Assembly: GCF_001570605.1 (NCBI RefSeq)
Contig: NZ_BBXG01000025.1
Coordinates: 1-64,000, forward strand
Direction: 5' to 3'
Source of the DNA: Herbidospora cretacea
Lineage (GTDB): Bacteria; Actinomycetota; Actinomycetes; Streptosporangiales; Streptosporangiaceae
DNA: 64,000 nucleotides
Of the stretch, positions 17,711-26,021 are shown piece by piece; the first letter of the stretch is position 1, and each line of letters opens with the position of its first letter. The notes beneath the pieces were generated by a model, which was not told where the DNA came from, searched no databases, and saw nothing but the letters and a program-made list of their open reading frames with translations. Both the position numbers and the translations under genes were made by a program.

Positions 17711-18727
17711 ATGAAGCGCCATCCCACCCACCTGGCCGACGGCCGGGAGCTCATCTATTTCGACCTGGCCGAGCGTGACCACTCCGCCGCCGACCCCCGC
17801 GACCTGCCGCCCCGCCCCGAACCCTCGGAGCTCCGGCACGACCCGCTGCTCGACGAGTGGGTCGCCATCGCCGGCCACCGGCAGACCCGCACCCATCTCC
17901 CCCCGCCCGAGGAGTGCCCGCTCTGCCCGGGGCGTCCGTGGTCGGAGATCCCCTCGGCCTACGACGTGGCCGTGTTCGAGAACCGGTTCCCCTCGTTCAG
18001 CGGGCCCATCGGACGCTGCGAGGTGGTCTGCTTCACCGACGACCACGACGCGTCGTTCGCCGGCCTGAGCGACGAGCGGGCCGGGCTGGTGATGGACGCC
18101 TGGGTCGACCGCACTCTGGAGCTGTCGGCTCTCGACGGCGTGGAGCAGGTCTTCTGCTTCGAGAACCGGGGCGAGGAAATCGGTATCACTTTGCCCCATC
18201 CGCACGGGCAGATCTATGCGTATCCCTATGTGACACCCCGCACCCAGCGGATGCTCACCGTCGCCCGGCCCGGTTCCCTCGCGGCCGTGCTGGCGGACGA
18301 GCGTGCCGGGGAGCGGGTGGTCGCCACGAACGACCACTGGACGGCCTTCGTTCCGAGGGCCGCCCGGTATCCGTTCGAGGTGCACCTCTATCCCCACCGG
18401 CAGGCGCCCGACCTGCCCTCGCTCACCACCGAGGAGCGGGCGGCGTTCGGGCCGCTCTACACCGGGGTGCTGCGGGCCCTCGACGGGCTGTTCGGGGTGC
18501 GCATGCCCTATGTCGCCGCCTGGCACCAGGCGCCGGTCCGATGGGGAAGGGAGGTGGCGTATGTGCACATGGAGCTGTTCAGCATCCGCAGGGCCGAGGC
18601 GAAGCTCAAGTACCTGGCGGGATCGGAGTCCGCCATGGGCGCGTTCGTCAACGACGTCCGTCCCGAGGAGGCCGCCGCCATGCTCAGAGCGGCATCGGGA
18701 AAGATGGAACGCCACATAACAGACTGA
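17711..18727 (+). CDS. galT: Galactose-1-phosphate uridylyltransferase
   Basis: Leloir-pathway enzyme exchanging UMP between UDP-glucose and galactose-1-phosphate. The 338-residue protein has the metal-binding CPLC at 69-72, the ENRFPSFSGP segment and the active-site triad HPHGQ at 163-167 with the uridylylated His. C-terminal HLYPHRQAPDLP and the late WHQAP fit the second HIT-like half. The ATG at 17711 abuts the DeoR stop. No galE or galK is present in the window, so the rest of the pathway is elsewhere; the next gene belongs to a different, riboswitch-controlled unit. Confidence 0.95.
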   Translation: MKRHPTHLADGRELIYFDLAERDHSAADPRDLPPRPEPSELRHDPLLDEWVAIAGHRQTRTHLPPPEECPLCPGRPWSEIPSAYDVAVFENRFPSFSGPIGRCEVVCFTDDHDASFAGLSDERAGLVMDAWVDRTLELSALDGVEQVFCFENRGEEIGITLPHPHGQIYAYPYVTPRTQRMLTVARPGSLAAVLADERAGERVVATNDHWTAFVPRAARYPFEVHLYPHRQAPDLPSLTTEERAAFGPLYTGVLRALDGLFGVRMPYVAAWHQAPVRWGREVAYVHMELFSIRRAEAKLKYLAGSESAMGAFVNDVRPEEAAAMLRAASGKMERHITD

Positions 18728-18792
18728 TATCCAATCGGCCGCAACTTCAAGTAGCAGTTGCCTCATCTTTGCCACTACTATCCACACCAACC

Positions 18793-18928
18793 CGCCGAGA
18801 TCTCGGCGGATCTGCCTAATCCTGGGCGTGTCGCCCAGGAGCCGGGGACCCACCTGAACCTGGGGTAAAGACGCCGCCGAGCGTCCGGGCTTCTCCGCCC
18901 GCATCCGTCAGCTAACCCGGCCGGCGCT
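18793..18928 (+). ncRNA. c-di-AMP riboswitch (ydaO-yuaA class)
   Basis: The leader carries the conserved ydaO-class blocks in order: CTAATCCTGGGCG, GGAGCCGGGGACCCA, TGGGGTAAAGACG, and near the 3' end CCGTCAGCTAACCCGG followed by CCGGCG. The 5' side contains an 18-bp self-complementary stretch, CCGCCGAGA-TCTCGGCGG (18792-18809), which can pair with itself or with the 3' CGGCG and so may form the switching helix. The ribosome site AGGAGAGGAG begins within two or three bases of the 3' boundary. The class binds cyclic di-AMP and usually turns off cell-wall hydrolase genes in actinobacteria. Confidence 0.9.
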
Positions 18929-18944
18929 AGGAGAGGAGTGGGCG

Positions 18945-19916
18945 CTGCCCGCCACGTCGCATCGTCGCAACCGCCGGCTGACCCTGCTGCCGGTGGCGGT
19001 CCTGCTGGCCGCGTTCTGCGCCGCGCTGGTGTCCGGCCCGGCGACCGCAGCTCCCAAGCCCGATGCGGACAAGCTGCGCAAGCAGCTCGCCAGCCAGGAG
19101 AAGAAGGTCAACTCGCTGATCGCCCAGTACCACGCGGCGCGCGAGGACCTCGCCAAGGCCAAGACCGCGTCGAAGACGGCGCAGGCGAAGCTGGAGAAGG
19201 CGCACACCGACTTCGCCGCCGCCCAGCGGGAGATGGCCCGGCTGGCCGGCCTCAGCTACCAGTCGATCCCCGGCAACGGCGGGATCATCCTGCCGCCCGG
19301 CATGGGCATGTCGCCGCTCGCGATGCAGCTCGGCAACGAGCAGGCCGCGATCGTGCGCAACTACAAGCAGAAGGAAGAGGCGCGAGCGAAGGCGGCGGCC
19401 GAGGCCAAGGCGCTGATCACCGAGATCGACGAGAAGTCCAAGGACATCGAGAAGCGCCGCGTCGAGGCCGAGGGCCTGATCGACGACATCAAGGACCGGC
19501 TCGACGAGCTGATCCCGATCGGGCCGGGCAAGCTCGCCAACGGCGGCTGGGCCCCGCAGCTGCCGACCGGGGCCGACAACATCACGGCCCGCACCCGCCT
19601 GATGCGCGAGGAGGCCAAGAGCGCCTTCAAGCTGAGCAACTCCATCGGCTGCTTCCGCGTCGACACGATGGGCGAGCACCCGCTCGGCCGCGCCTGCGAC
19701 TTCATGATGACGACCGGCGGCGCGGCGGCCACCGGCTCGGCCAAGGTCCTGGGCGACCAGCTGGCCGCTTGGGCCCTGAAGAACCGCACCAAGCTCGGCG
19801 TGAAGTACGTCATCTGGCGGCAGCGGATCAACAGCGGCACCGGCTGGCGCTTCATGAGCAACCGCGGCGGCAACACCGCCAACCATTACGACCACGTGCA
19901 CATCTCGATGTTCTGA
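18945..19916 (+). CDS. Secreted coiled-coil protein with peptidase-like C-terminal domain
   Basis: A 323-residue exported protein. A signal peptide spans about residues 1-37 (n-region RRNRR, hydrophobic VAVLLAAFCAALVSG, cleavage after ATA). A long charged coiled coil runs about 40-190 (KLRKQLASQEKKVNSL; KQKEEARAKAAAEAKALI). The C-terminal domain has GCFRVD, HPLGRACDFMM and YDHVHISMF, with His and Asp ligands like the M15/VanY-type zinc fold. The start appears to be CTG at 18945: AGGAGAGGAG lies six bases upstream, and it keeps the basic n-region. The only standard in-frame codon is GTG at 18993, which would delete that region. Riboswitch control and sequence suggest peptidoglycan remodelling. 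Confidence 0.85.
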   Translation: MPATSHRRNRRLTLLPVAVLLAAFCAALVSGPATAAPKPDADKLRKQLASQEKKVNSLIAQYHAAREDLAKAKTASKTAQAKLEKAHTDFAAAQREMARLAGLSYQSIPGNGGIILPPGMGMSPLAMQLGNEQAAIVRNYKQKEEARAKAAAEAKALITEIDEKSKDIEKRRVEAEGLIDDIKDRLDELIPIGPGKLANGGWAPQLPTGADNITARTRLMREEAKSAFKLSNSIGCFRVDTMGEHPLGRACDFMMTTGGAAATGSAKVLGDQLAAWALKNRTKLGVKYVIWRQRINSGTGWRFMSNRGGNTANHYDHVHISMF

Positions 19917-20765
19917 GCCCCGGGACCCGGCCGGCCCCCGCGTCCGACCCCCGCGGGACCGGCGGCCCGCCCAGCAAGTTCTCAGGTAGCCCGACTACCC
20001 TGCGAAGACCACTAGACCCAAAACCCCCACAAAGACCATCGAACCCCCCGTAAGCTCCCATTGACCAACTGCCCCACCCATCGATCACGCGGGTGTGCGC
20101 GCCCAGCCCCCGCGGCTCGCACACCCGCGTGATCATCCTTCGGAACCCGAAGTAAGTGATCATTTGCAGAAGCGCCCGAAGGTTTACCGAGTTTCATAAC
20201 GATCATGTTTCAGCGCTTTTCCGAGGCCTGGTTACGCGCATGTGAATTCTGCTGCAAATGACCGCCGTCCGGACCGCCGCTGGACCCGCCAACCTGGAGC
20301 CCCTACCGCCCTCCACCAGGAAAGTTCCCCTTCGCACCGTGTTTACCTTCAGCCCCTCGGGCCTTACAGATAAAAGTTTCAACGACAGCCCCGTTGACAC
20401 CCGACTTATCCCGAAATTAGCTTATGGAACGGTACACCTCGGGACCGCTGTGGCACCTGTTCCAGCTGTGACTCTTCGCAGCCGGGCGGGCGCGGATCCC
20501 GACTGCCTCCCTCCCATGCCACGCGAGAGGACCAGCGTGAGATCCGCTGATTTTTCCCAGGCCCGCGGTCACCGGGCCCGCCGTACCGGCTCGGCCATCG
20601 GGTTCACCCCTTCCTAGGGGCCCGACCTCTCAATTGACTTCGATGTCCGAAGTTGACGTTAAGCCGAACAAAAAGTGAGCCCCGCCGGTCGTCTCATTCA
20701 CTGAGATACACCGGAACGACTCGGGGCGTTCTTTCGCGTGCGAAAAAGCTCAGGAGAACAAGGTC
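19917..20765. other. Long regulatory intergenic region before the exopolysaccharide operon
   Basis: 849 bp without a supported gene. It holds a large hairpin (20083-20134), a -35-like TTGACA at 20394-20399 with TAGCTT 18 bp on, an inverted repeat ACTTCG-ATGTC-CGAAGT at 20637-20653 overlapping TTGACT, and TTTCGC-GT-GCGAAA at 20732-20745 just before the ribosome site AGGAG. The stretch 20135-20460 is less GC-rich than the flanks. Reading frames here (for example 20258-20617) lack ribosome sites and motifs. Confidence 0.5.
20083..20134. terminator. Large intergenic hairpin
   Basis: Perfect 17-bp inverted repeat GATCACGCGGGTGTGCG / CGCACACCCGCGTGATC around an 18-nt loop that can itself pair (GCC/GGC). 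It lies about 170 bp after the peptidase-like gene. No T-run follows on either strand. It may be a terminator, a cruciform or a protein site. Confidence 0.6.
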
Positions 20766-22031
20766 GTGGGGTCAGATTCATCGAATTGGCTCGATTCCGC
20801 CTATGAATGGCTGGTGAGGTCGAGCGCCAACGGAAGCTGGCGGGACATCATCCCGCTCGGGCTGGCGGGTCTGCTCGTCTGGGGGCTGTGGATCTACCGG
20901 GTCGTGCTGTCCCGGCTGGCCAAGCCCGTCGTCAACGGTTACCGCGCCTCCGTCTCGGTCGTGGTGCCGTCCTTCCGCGAGGACGCGGAGATCCTGGTCC
21001 GGTGCCTGGAGAGCTGGCTCTCCCAGAACCCGGGCGAAGTGATCATCGTCGTCGACATCGCGGACACCGAATGTCACGCGAAGCTCCGCGAGGTCAACGA
21101 CCCCCGGCTGCGCGTGCTCATCTACGAGCACTCGGGCAAGCGCTCGGCGCTGGGCGTCGGCATCCGCGCCGCCCGCGGCGACATCGTGGTGTTCGCCGAC
21201 TCCGACACCTGGTGGGAGCCCGGCCTGCTCGACGCGGTCCAGATGCCCTTCGAGGACCCGCAGGTCGGTGGCGTCGGCACCCAGCAGAACGTGTTCCAGC
21301 GCACCACCAGCGTCTGGCGGCGCATCGCCGACTGGCTGGTCAACCTGCGCTACTACGACTACGTGCCGGCCATGGGCAGCCGGGGTGGCGTGGCCTGCCT
21401 GTCCGGCCGCACCGCCGCCTACCGCCGGTCGGCGATCCTCCCGGTCGTCCACCACCTGGAGAACGAGTTCTTCCTCGGCCGCCGGTGCATCGCCGGTGAC
21501 GACGGCCGGCTCACCTGGCTGGTGCTGGCCTCCGGTTACAAGACGGTCCACCAGTCGTCGGCGCGGGCGATCTCGATGTTCCCGAGCTCCTTCCGGGCCT
21601 TCTTCAAGCAGCGCATCCGCTGGAGCCGCAACTCCTACCGCTGCTACCTGACCGCCCTGTGGAAGGGCTGGCTGTGGAAGACGCCGCTGGTCACCAAGGT
21701 GACCGTGCTGCAGATCCTGCTCACGCCGGTCACCATGGGCGTCACCCTGGGCTACCTGTTCTTCAGCCGCCTGGAGCTGACCCCCTGGGGCATCGGCACC
21801 TGCGTCGGCTGGCTGCTCATCGGCCGCGGCATCCGGGGCTGGTCGCACCTCAAGCGCCACCCGCAGGAGATCCTGCTGCTGCCCCTGACGACCCTGGTCA
21901 TCATCGGGATCGCGCTGCCGATCAAGCTCTACGCGTTCATCACCATGAACAAGCAGGGCTGGCTGACCCGCAAGTCCGACCAGGCCGGCTCGGAGGGCCA
22001 GACGGCCGCCACGCTGCAGGGACTGGCCTGA
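20766..22031 (+). CDS. Processive family 2 glycosyltransferase (polysaccharide synthase)
   Basis: Membrane synthase of 421 residues resembling HasA/NodC/Alg8 enzymes. An N-terminal membrane helix lies at about 30-47. The GT-A domain opens with SVVVPSFRED, has the metal-binding DSD at 145-147, GDD at 244-246 in place of the usual TED, and the processivity motif QRIRW at 282-286. Two or three C-terminal membrane helices follow (about 310-330, 345-360, 375-395). It likely polymerises a nucleotide sugar and extrudes the chain. The GTG at 20766 has AGGAG upstream. It is the first gene of a five-gene operon; the next start overlaps its stop by one base (TGATG). The product is unknown, but the UDP-glucose dehydrogenase in the operon points to a uronic-acid polymer. 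Confidence 0.9.
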   Translation: MGSDSSNWLDSAYEWLVRSSANGSWRDIIPLGLAGLLVWGLWIYRVVLSRLAKPVVNGYRASVSVVVPSFREDAEILVRCLESWLSQNPGEVIIVVDIADTECHAKLREVNDPRLRVLIYEHSGKRSALGVGIRAARGDIVVFADSDTWWEPGLLDAVQMPFEDPQVGGVGTQQNVFQRTTSVWRRIADWLVNLRYYDYVPAMGSRGGVACLSGRTAAYRRSAILPVVHHLENEFFLGRRCIAGDDGRLTWLVLASGYKTVHQSSARAISMFPSSFRAFFKQRIRWSRNSYRCYLTALWKGWLWKTPLVTKVTVLQILLTPVTMGVTLGYLFFSRLELTPWGIGTCVGWLLIGRGIRGWSHLKRHPQEILLLPLTTLVIIGIALPIKLYAFITMNKQGWLTRKSDQAGSEGQTAATLQGLA

Positions 22032-24157
22032 TGGCGGTGAACAGATCCGTCGCGGCGGCCGGGGCCGTGCTGCTCTGCTGCCTCACGATCGGCGTCTCGC
22101 CCGCCGTCGCCGCGCCGTCCCCCTCGGCCGACCCGTCCGCCTCTCCCTCGGCGAACGGGAAGCCCAAGAAGGACACCGGCATAGCGGAGACCATCCCCCG
22201 GTCCACCCCGGAGACCACCCCGGAGGCCGCGCCCAGCGCGGTGCCGAGCTCCGAGGCCGTGCCGAGCGCGGTGCCGAGCGCCGCGCCCAGCATCCCGAGC
22301 TCGGAGCCCGAGCCGCTCATCAAGATCTCCGCCGAGGACGCAGAGTCCCAGGCGGCGCTGGTCGACATGGAGGACCAGCGCATCCTGCAGACCCGTGCGG
22401 CCCTCACCGCGCTCCTGCAGCAGGGCGGGTTCTTCGCGGCGCAGCGCAAGGCCCCGCAGATCTTCTCCTCCTCGTTCGGCAAGACGATGGTGCTGCCGGC
22501 CCGCAACGACGAGAGGCCGTACACCCTGCGGGACCTCCAGTCGGTCGACAACGGCAAGTACGTCCGGCTGATGACCGACGGCTCCTACCTGCTGGGCATC
22601 CACGTCTTCGTGGCCGACGGGGCGACGCTCCAGCTCCGGGGTCCGGTGACGCTGCGGATGGGCAGCATCCCGGGGTCCTTCAGCTCGATCATCACCTTCG
22701 GCGGCAACATCGACATCAAGGGCACCGCGACCAAGCCGGTCCGGATCACCAGCTGGGACGTCAAGGCCAGCAAACCCGACCTCGACACCTCCGACGGGCG
22801 GGCCTACATCCGCGCGGTGGGCGGCCAGTTCGACATGGTGTACGGCCAGGTGTCCGACCTCGGCTTCTGGAGCGGACGTACCGGCGGCATCGCGCTGACC
22901 GGCACCGAACGCCCCTCCTCCGCCTACCGGCACCGCACCAAGACGCAGCGCCACCAGGACAAGGCCGAGCGGCTGGCCAGGAACACCAAGGACGAGGGCG
23001 GCGGCAACTACGGCGACGTCGAGACCTACCCGATCGGGCCCGGCACCGCTTCCCACGTGCCGGCCGACGAACTGGTCACCGGCAAGATCGCCAACAGCGT
23101 CATCACGCGGGACGCCTACGGGCTGTTCGTCTCCGGCTCGAACCAGACGCAGATCGTGAACAACAAGATCCGGGACAGCATCGTCCACGGCGTGTTCATG
23201 CACCGGTTCGCCAAGAACGCGACGATCTCCGACACCGAGGTGACCGGCAGCGGGGGCGACGGCTTCGTGCTCTCCAGGGCCACCGAGAAGGTCCAGGTCA
23301 ACAACTGCCTGGCCGAGAACAACGGGCGCAACGGCTTCACCCTCGACGGCCGGGCGCTGGCCCACGGCCCGTCGGCCTCGGGTGAGTCACTGGCCGTCTA
23401 CGGCGACAGCTCGGTCAACAACAGCGTGGCCAAGGGCAACGGCCGCTACGGCATCGAGGTGATGGGCGGCATCCGGCAGGCCGTGCAGACCAGCGAGGTC
23501 ATCGGCGGCGACATGGGCATCGTGGTCCGGGCCGGCGCCGAGGCCGTGCAGCTGTCGGGCAACAAGCTCAGCGGCCAGACGCGCCAGGGCATCGCGCTGC
23601 GCGACGGCGTGAGCAACGCCCACGTCTCCGGCAACACCATCACCGGCGGCCCGACCGGCGTGTACATGCGCGACTCCAACGGCCAGGTGATCGGCAACAA
23701 GATCACCACCGTGAAGAACCCGAACGCCCACGGCGTCACCATCGTCGGCGCGGCCGACGGCTCCGAGGTCGCCCGCAACACGATCGTCGGCGCGGGCACC
23801 AGCGCGGTCAGCACCGCCAGGTCCAGCGGCGACGTGAGCGACCACAACAACGACGAGGAGAAGTGGGTCGACACGTCGACCTTCTGGAGCAAGGCCAAGA
23901 GATACGTCAAGCCCATGAACGTCATCTGGGCCGGCGTGATCCTGCTCATCCTCGTCTCGGCGATCCGGTCGCGCGGCGTCATGGAGCGCCGCCGCAACGG
24001 CATCGTCGACCCGTACGAGCTGCAGAAGGCGATGGAGGACCGTCCGGCCTGGACCCTGGGCAACGCGGCCACCTCCGAGCCGAGCAGCGGGTTCAACGGA
24101 CGCCACAGGCCGACGCAGCCGGCGGTCCCGACGGTGACCGTGGGAGGCGGGCGATGA
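22031..24157 (+). CDS. Exported, membrane-anchored right-handed beta-helix protein (paralogue A)
   Basis: 708 residues: signal peptide about 1-28 (VAAAGAVLLCCLTIGV, cleavage near AVAA), a Pro/Ser/Glu-rich linker to about 110, then a segment shared with the next gene (LVDMEDQRILQTRAALTALL). A beta-helix of about 220-610 has many NxI/GxG coils (GNKITTVKN, SGNTITGGPTGVY). One membrane helix lies at about 627-645 (VIWAGVILLILVSAI), with a 63-residue cytoplasmic tail. The tail carries IVDPYELQ and MEDRPAW, also conserved in paralogue B. By context and fold it may be an AlgG-like epimerase, a lyase or a chain-guiding protein, but the AlgG catalytic DPHD motif is absent. The stop overlaps paralogue B by 4 bp. 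Confidence 0.8.
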   Translation: MAVNRSVAAAGAVLLCCLTIGVSPAVAAPSPSADPSASPSANGKPKKDTGIAETIPRSTPETTPEAAPSAVPSSEAVPSAVPSAAPSIPSSEPEPLIKISAEDAESQAALVDMEDQRILQTRAALTALLQQGGFFAAQRKAPQIFSSSFGKTMVLPARNDERPYTLRDLQSVDNGKYVRLMTDGSYLLGIHVFVADGATLQLRGPVTLRMGSIPGSFSSIITFGGNIDIKGTATKPVRITSWDVKASKPDLDTSDGRAYIRAVGGQFDMVYGQVSDLGFWSGRTGGIALTGTERPSSAYRHRTKTQRHQDKAERLARNTKDEGGGNYGDVETYPIGPGTASHVPADELVTGKIANSVITRDAYGLFVSGSNQTQIVNNKIRDSIVHGVFMHRFAKNATISDTEVTGSGGDGFVLSRATEKVQVNNCLAENNGRNGFTLDGRALAHGPSASGESLAVYGDSSVNNSVAKGNGRYGIEVMGGIRQAVQTSEVIGGDMGIVVRAGAEAVQLSGNKLSGQTRQGIALRDGVSNAHVSGNTITGGPTGVYMRDSNGQVIGNKITTVKNPNAHGVTIVGAADGSEVARNTIVGAGTSAVSTARSSGDVSDHNNDEEKWVDTSTFWSKAKRYVKPMNVIWAGVILLILVSAIRSRGVMERRRNGIVDPYELQKAMEDRPAWTLGNAATSEPSSGFNGRHRPTQPAVPTVTVGGGR

Positions 24158-26019
24158 AGAAGGCCTGGATCACGTTCTTCGTGCTGCTCCTGCTCGGGGC
24201 GGGTGTGTGGGGGTACCTGTCCTACGCCGACCAGCCCGAGCCGATCCCGGCGGTCGACGACGTCAGCGCCGCCGACGCCAAGCAGCAGTCGAACCTGGTC
24301 GACCAGGAGGACCTGCGCATCATGCAGACCCGGGCGACGCTGATGTCGGCGATCGCCCGCGGCGGCCCCAACGCGCAGCGGGCCCGGCAGCCGCACATCT
24401 CCAGCTCGGCCAACGGCCAGACGCTGGTGCTGCCGTCGCGGCGCGAGCCCTACCGGGTCGCCGACCTGGAGAAGCTGGGCGGGGAGTACTTCCAGAAGCA
24501 GACCGACGGGTCGTACGTCCTGGGCATCAACCTGTTCGTCGGCCCGAACGCCAAGCTGGTGCTGCAGAACGCGACCGGCCCCCTGGTGATCCGGATGCGC
24601 AGCGAACCGGGGTCGTTCACCACGATCGTCGGCTTCGGCGCCAGCATCCGCATCAACGGCTCGCCGCAGAACCCGGTGCGCCTCACGAGCTGGGACCCGA
24701 ACATCAACACGGCCGACGCGCGCGTCAACGACGGCCGAGCCTACGTCCGGGTCATCGGCGGCGAGCTGCGGATGAGCCACACCCAGGTCGAGTACCTCGG
24801 GTTCTGGAGCGGCTCGACCGGCGGCCTCGCGCTGACCGGCAGCGACCGCACCACCCTGGACGCCAAGGTCACCACCGCGACCCCGCCCACCACCGAGAAG
24901 GTGCTGCTCCCGGGCGGCGCGCTGCTGCCCCGCATGGGCGACGACGACCAGGTGGAGATCACCGACGGCAAGGGCAAGAACAAGGTCGCCTACAAGCTGC
25001 CGGAGGCCAACCTGGTCACCGGTGAGATCACCGACACCGCGATCACCGGCAACGCTTACGGGATCTTCATCACCGCGTCCAACCAGACCCGCATGGCCAA
25101 CGTGCAGGTGAGCGGGAGCCTGGTCGACGGGGTGCTGCTGCACCGGTTCGCCCGCAACGCCACGATCGAGAACACCACCGTGACCGGGTCGCGCGGCGAC
25201 GGGTTCGTACTCTCGCGCGGCACCCAGAACGTGACGATCACCGGCTCGGGCGCGGTCTCCAACGGCGGCAACGGCTTCACCATCAGCGGCCTGCCGCTGG
25301 CGCGCGGCCCGTCGGCCTCGGGCGAGTCGCTGACCAGCTTCGGCGGCAGCTCGGTGACCAGCTCGTGGGCCAGGGAGAACAAGCGCTACGGCGTGGAGAT
25401 CCAGGGCGGCGTGGACCTGTCGGTGCAGACTACCGAGGTCACCGGCGGGCAGACGGGCATCGTGGTGAACAAGGACGCGACCGGGGTCCGGGTCTCCGGC
25501 AACCGGATCAGCGGCCAGTGGAGCCAGGGCATCGCGGTCCGCGACGGCGTCACCGGCGCCAAGATCGTCGGGAACATCGTCGGCAACACCCCCACCGCCA
25601 TCTACCTGCGCAACGCCGAGGCCGAGGTGACCGGCAACACGGTCAACCAGGCGACCCTGCACGGCGTCTCGGTGCTGGGCGTGGCGACCGGCAGCACGAT
25701 CACCGGCAACACGCTGGGCGGCGCCGGCCGCAGCGCGCTGGACACCGACCGCGCGACCGGGATCGCCGCGGTGACCACCAACAACGTCGACGGCTGGCAG
25801 GACACGGCGGACTTCTGGACCACGGTCAAGCGCATCGCCAAGCCGATGAACCTGATCTGGTTCGGCGTCATCCTGGTCATCGTGATCTCCGCGATCCGGG
25901 CCCTGGGCAGCAACGGGCCCCGCGTCGGCCGTCGCATCGTCAACCCGTACGAGAGGCAGGCCGTCATGGAGGAGCGCCCGGTCTGGTCGCTCACCGGGAC
26001 GTCCGCCGAGAGGACCTGA
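24154..26019 (+). CDS. Membrane-anchored right-handed beta-helix protein (paralogue B)
   Basis: 621 residues, clearly homologous along its length to the preceding gene, so the pair arose by tandem duplication. An N-terminal membrane anchor lies at about 4-23 (AWITFFVLLLLGAGVWGYL). The shared LVDQEDLRIMQTRATL segment and a beta-helix of about 150-550 follow, then a second membrane helix at about 563-581 (LIWFGVILVIVISAI) and a 40-residue tail. The tail has IVNPYERQ and MEERPVW. GDGFVLSRGTQNV and NGFTISGLPLARGPSASGES are nearly identical to paralogue A. The ATG overlaps the previous stop (ATGA). The active site, if any, was not located. Likely function is modification or passage of the nascent polysaccharide outside the membrane. 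Confidence 0.8.
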   Translation: MKKAWITFFVLLLLGAGVWGYLSYADQPEPIPAVDDVSAADAKQQSNLVDQEDLRIMQTRATLMSAIARGGPNAQRARQPHISSSANGQTLVLPSRREPYRVADLEKLGGEYFQKQTDGSYVLGINLFVGPNAKLVLQNATGPLVIRMRSEPGSFTTIVGFGASIRINGSPQNPVRLTSWDPNINTADARVNDGRAYVRVIGGELRMSHTQVEYLGFWSGSTGGLALTGSDRTTLDAKVTTATPPTTEKVLLPGGALLPRMGDDDQVEITDGKGKNKVAYKLPEANLVTGEITDTAITGNAYGIFITASNQTRMANVQVSGSLVDGVLLHRFARNATIENTTVTGSRGDGFVLSRGTQNVTITGSGAVSNGGNGFTISGLPLARGPSASGESLTSFGGSSVTSSWARENKRYGVEIQGGVDLSVQTTEVTGGQTGIVVNKDATGVRVSGNRISGQWSQGIAVRDGVTGAKIVGNIVGNTPTAIYLRNAEAEVTGNTVNQATLHGVSVLGVATGSTITGNTLGGAGRSALDTDRATGIAAVTTNNVDGWQDTADFWTTVKRIAKPMNLIWFGVILVIVISAIRALGSNGPRVGRRIVNPYERQAVMEERPVWSLTGTSAERT

Positions 26020-26021
26020 CC

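Noticed and set aside
20258-20617. 119-codon frame in the intergenic gap before the exopolysaccharide operon
   Set aside because: No ribosome site, no known motif and composition unlike real genes here; the region instead contains promoter-like elements.
22031-26019. Assignment of the two beta-helix proteins as AlgG C5-epimerases
   Set aside because: Fold and context fit, but the AlgG catalytic motif DPHD was looked for and not found in either protein.
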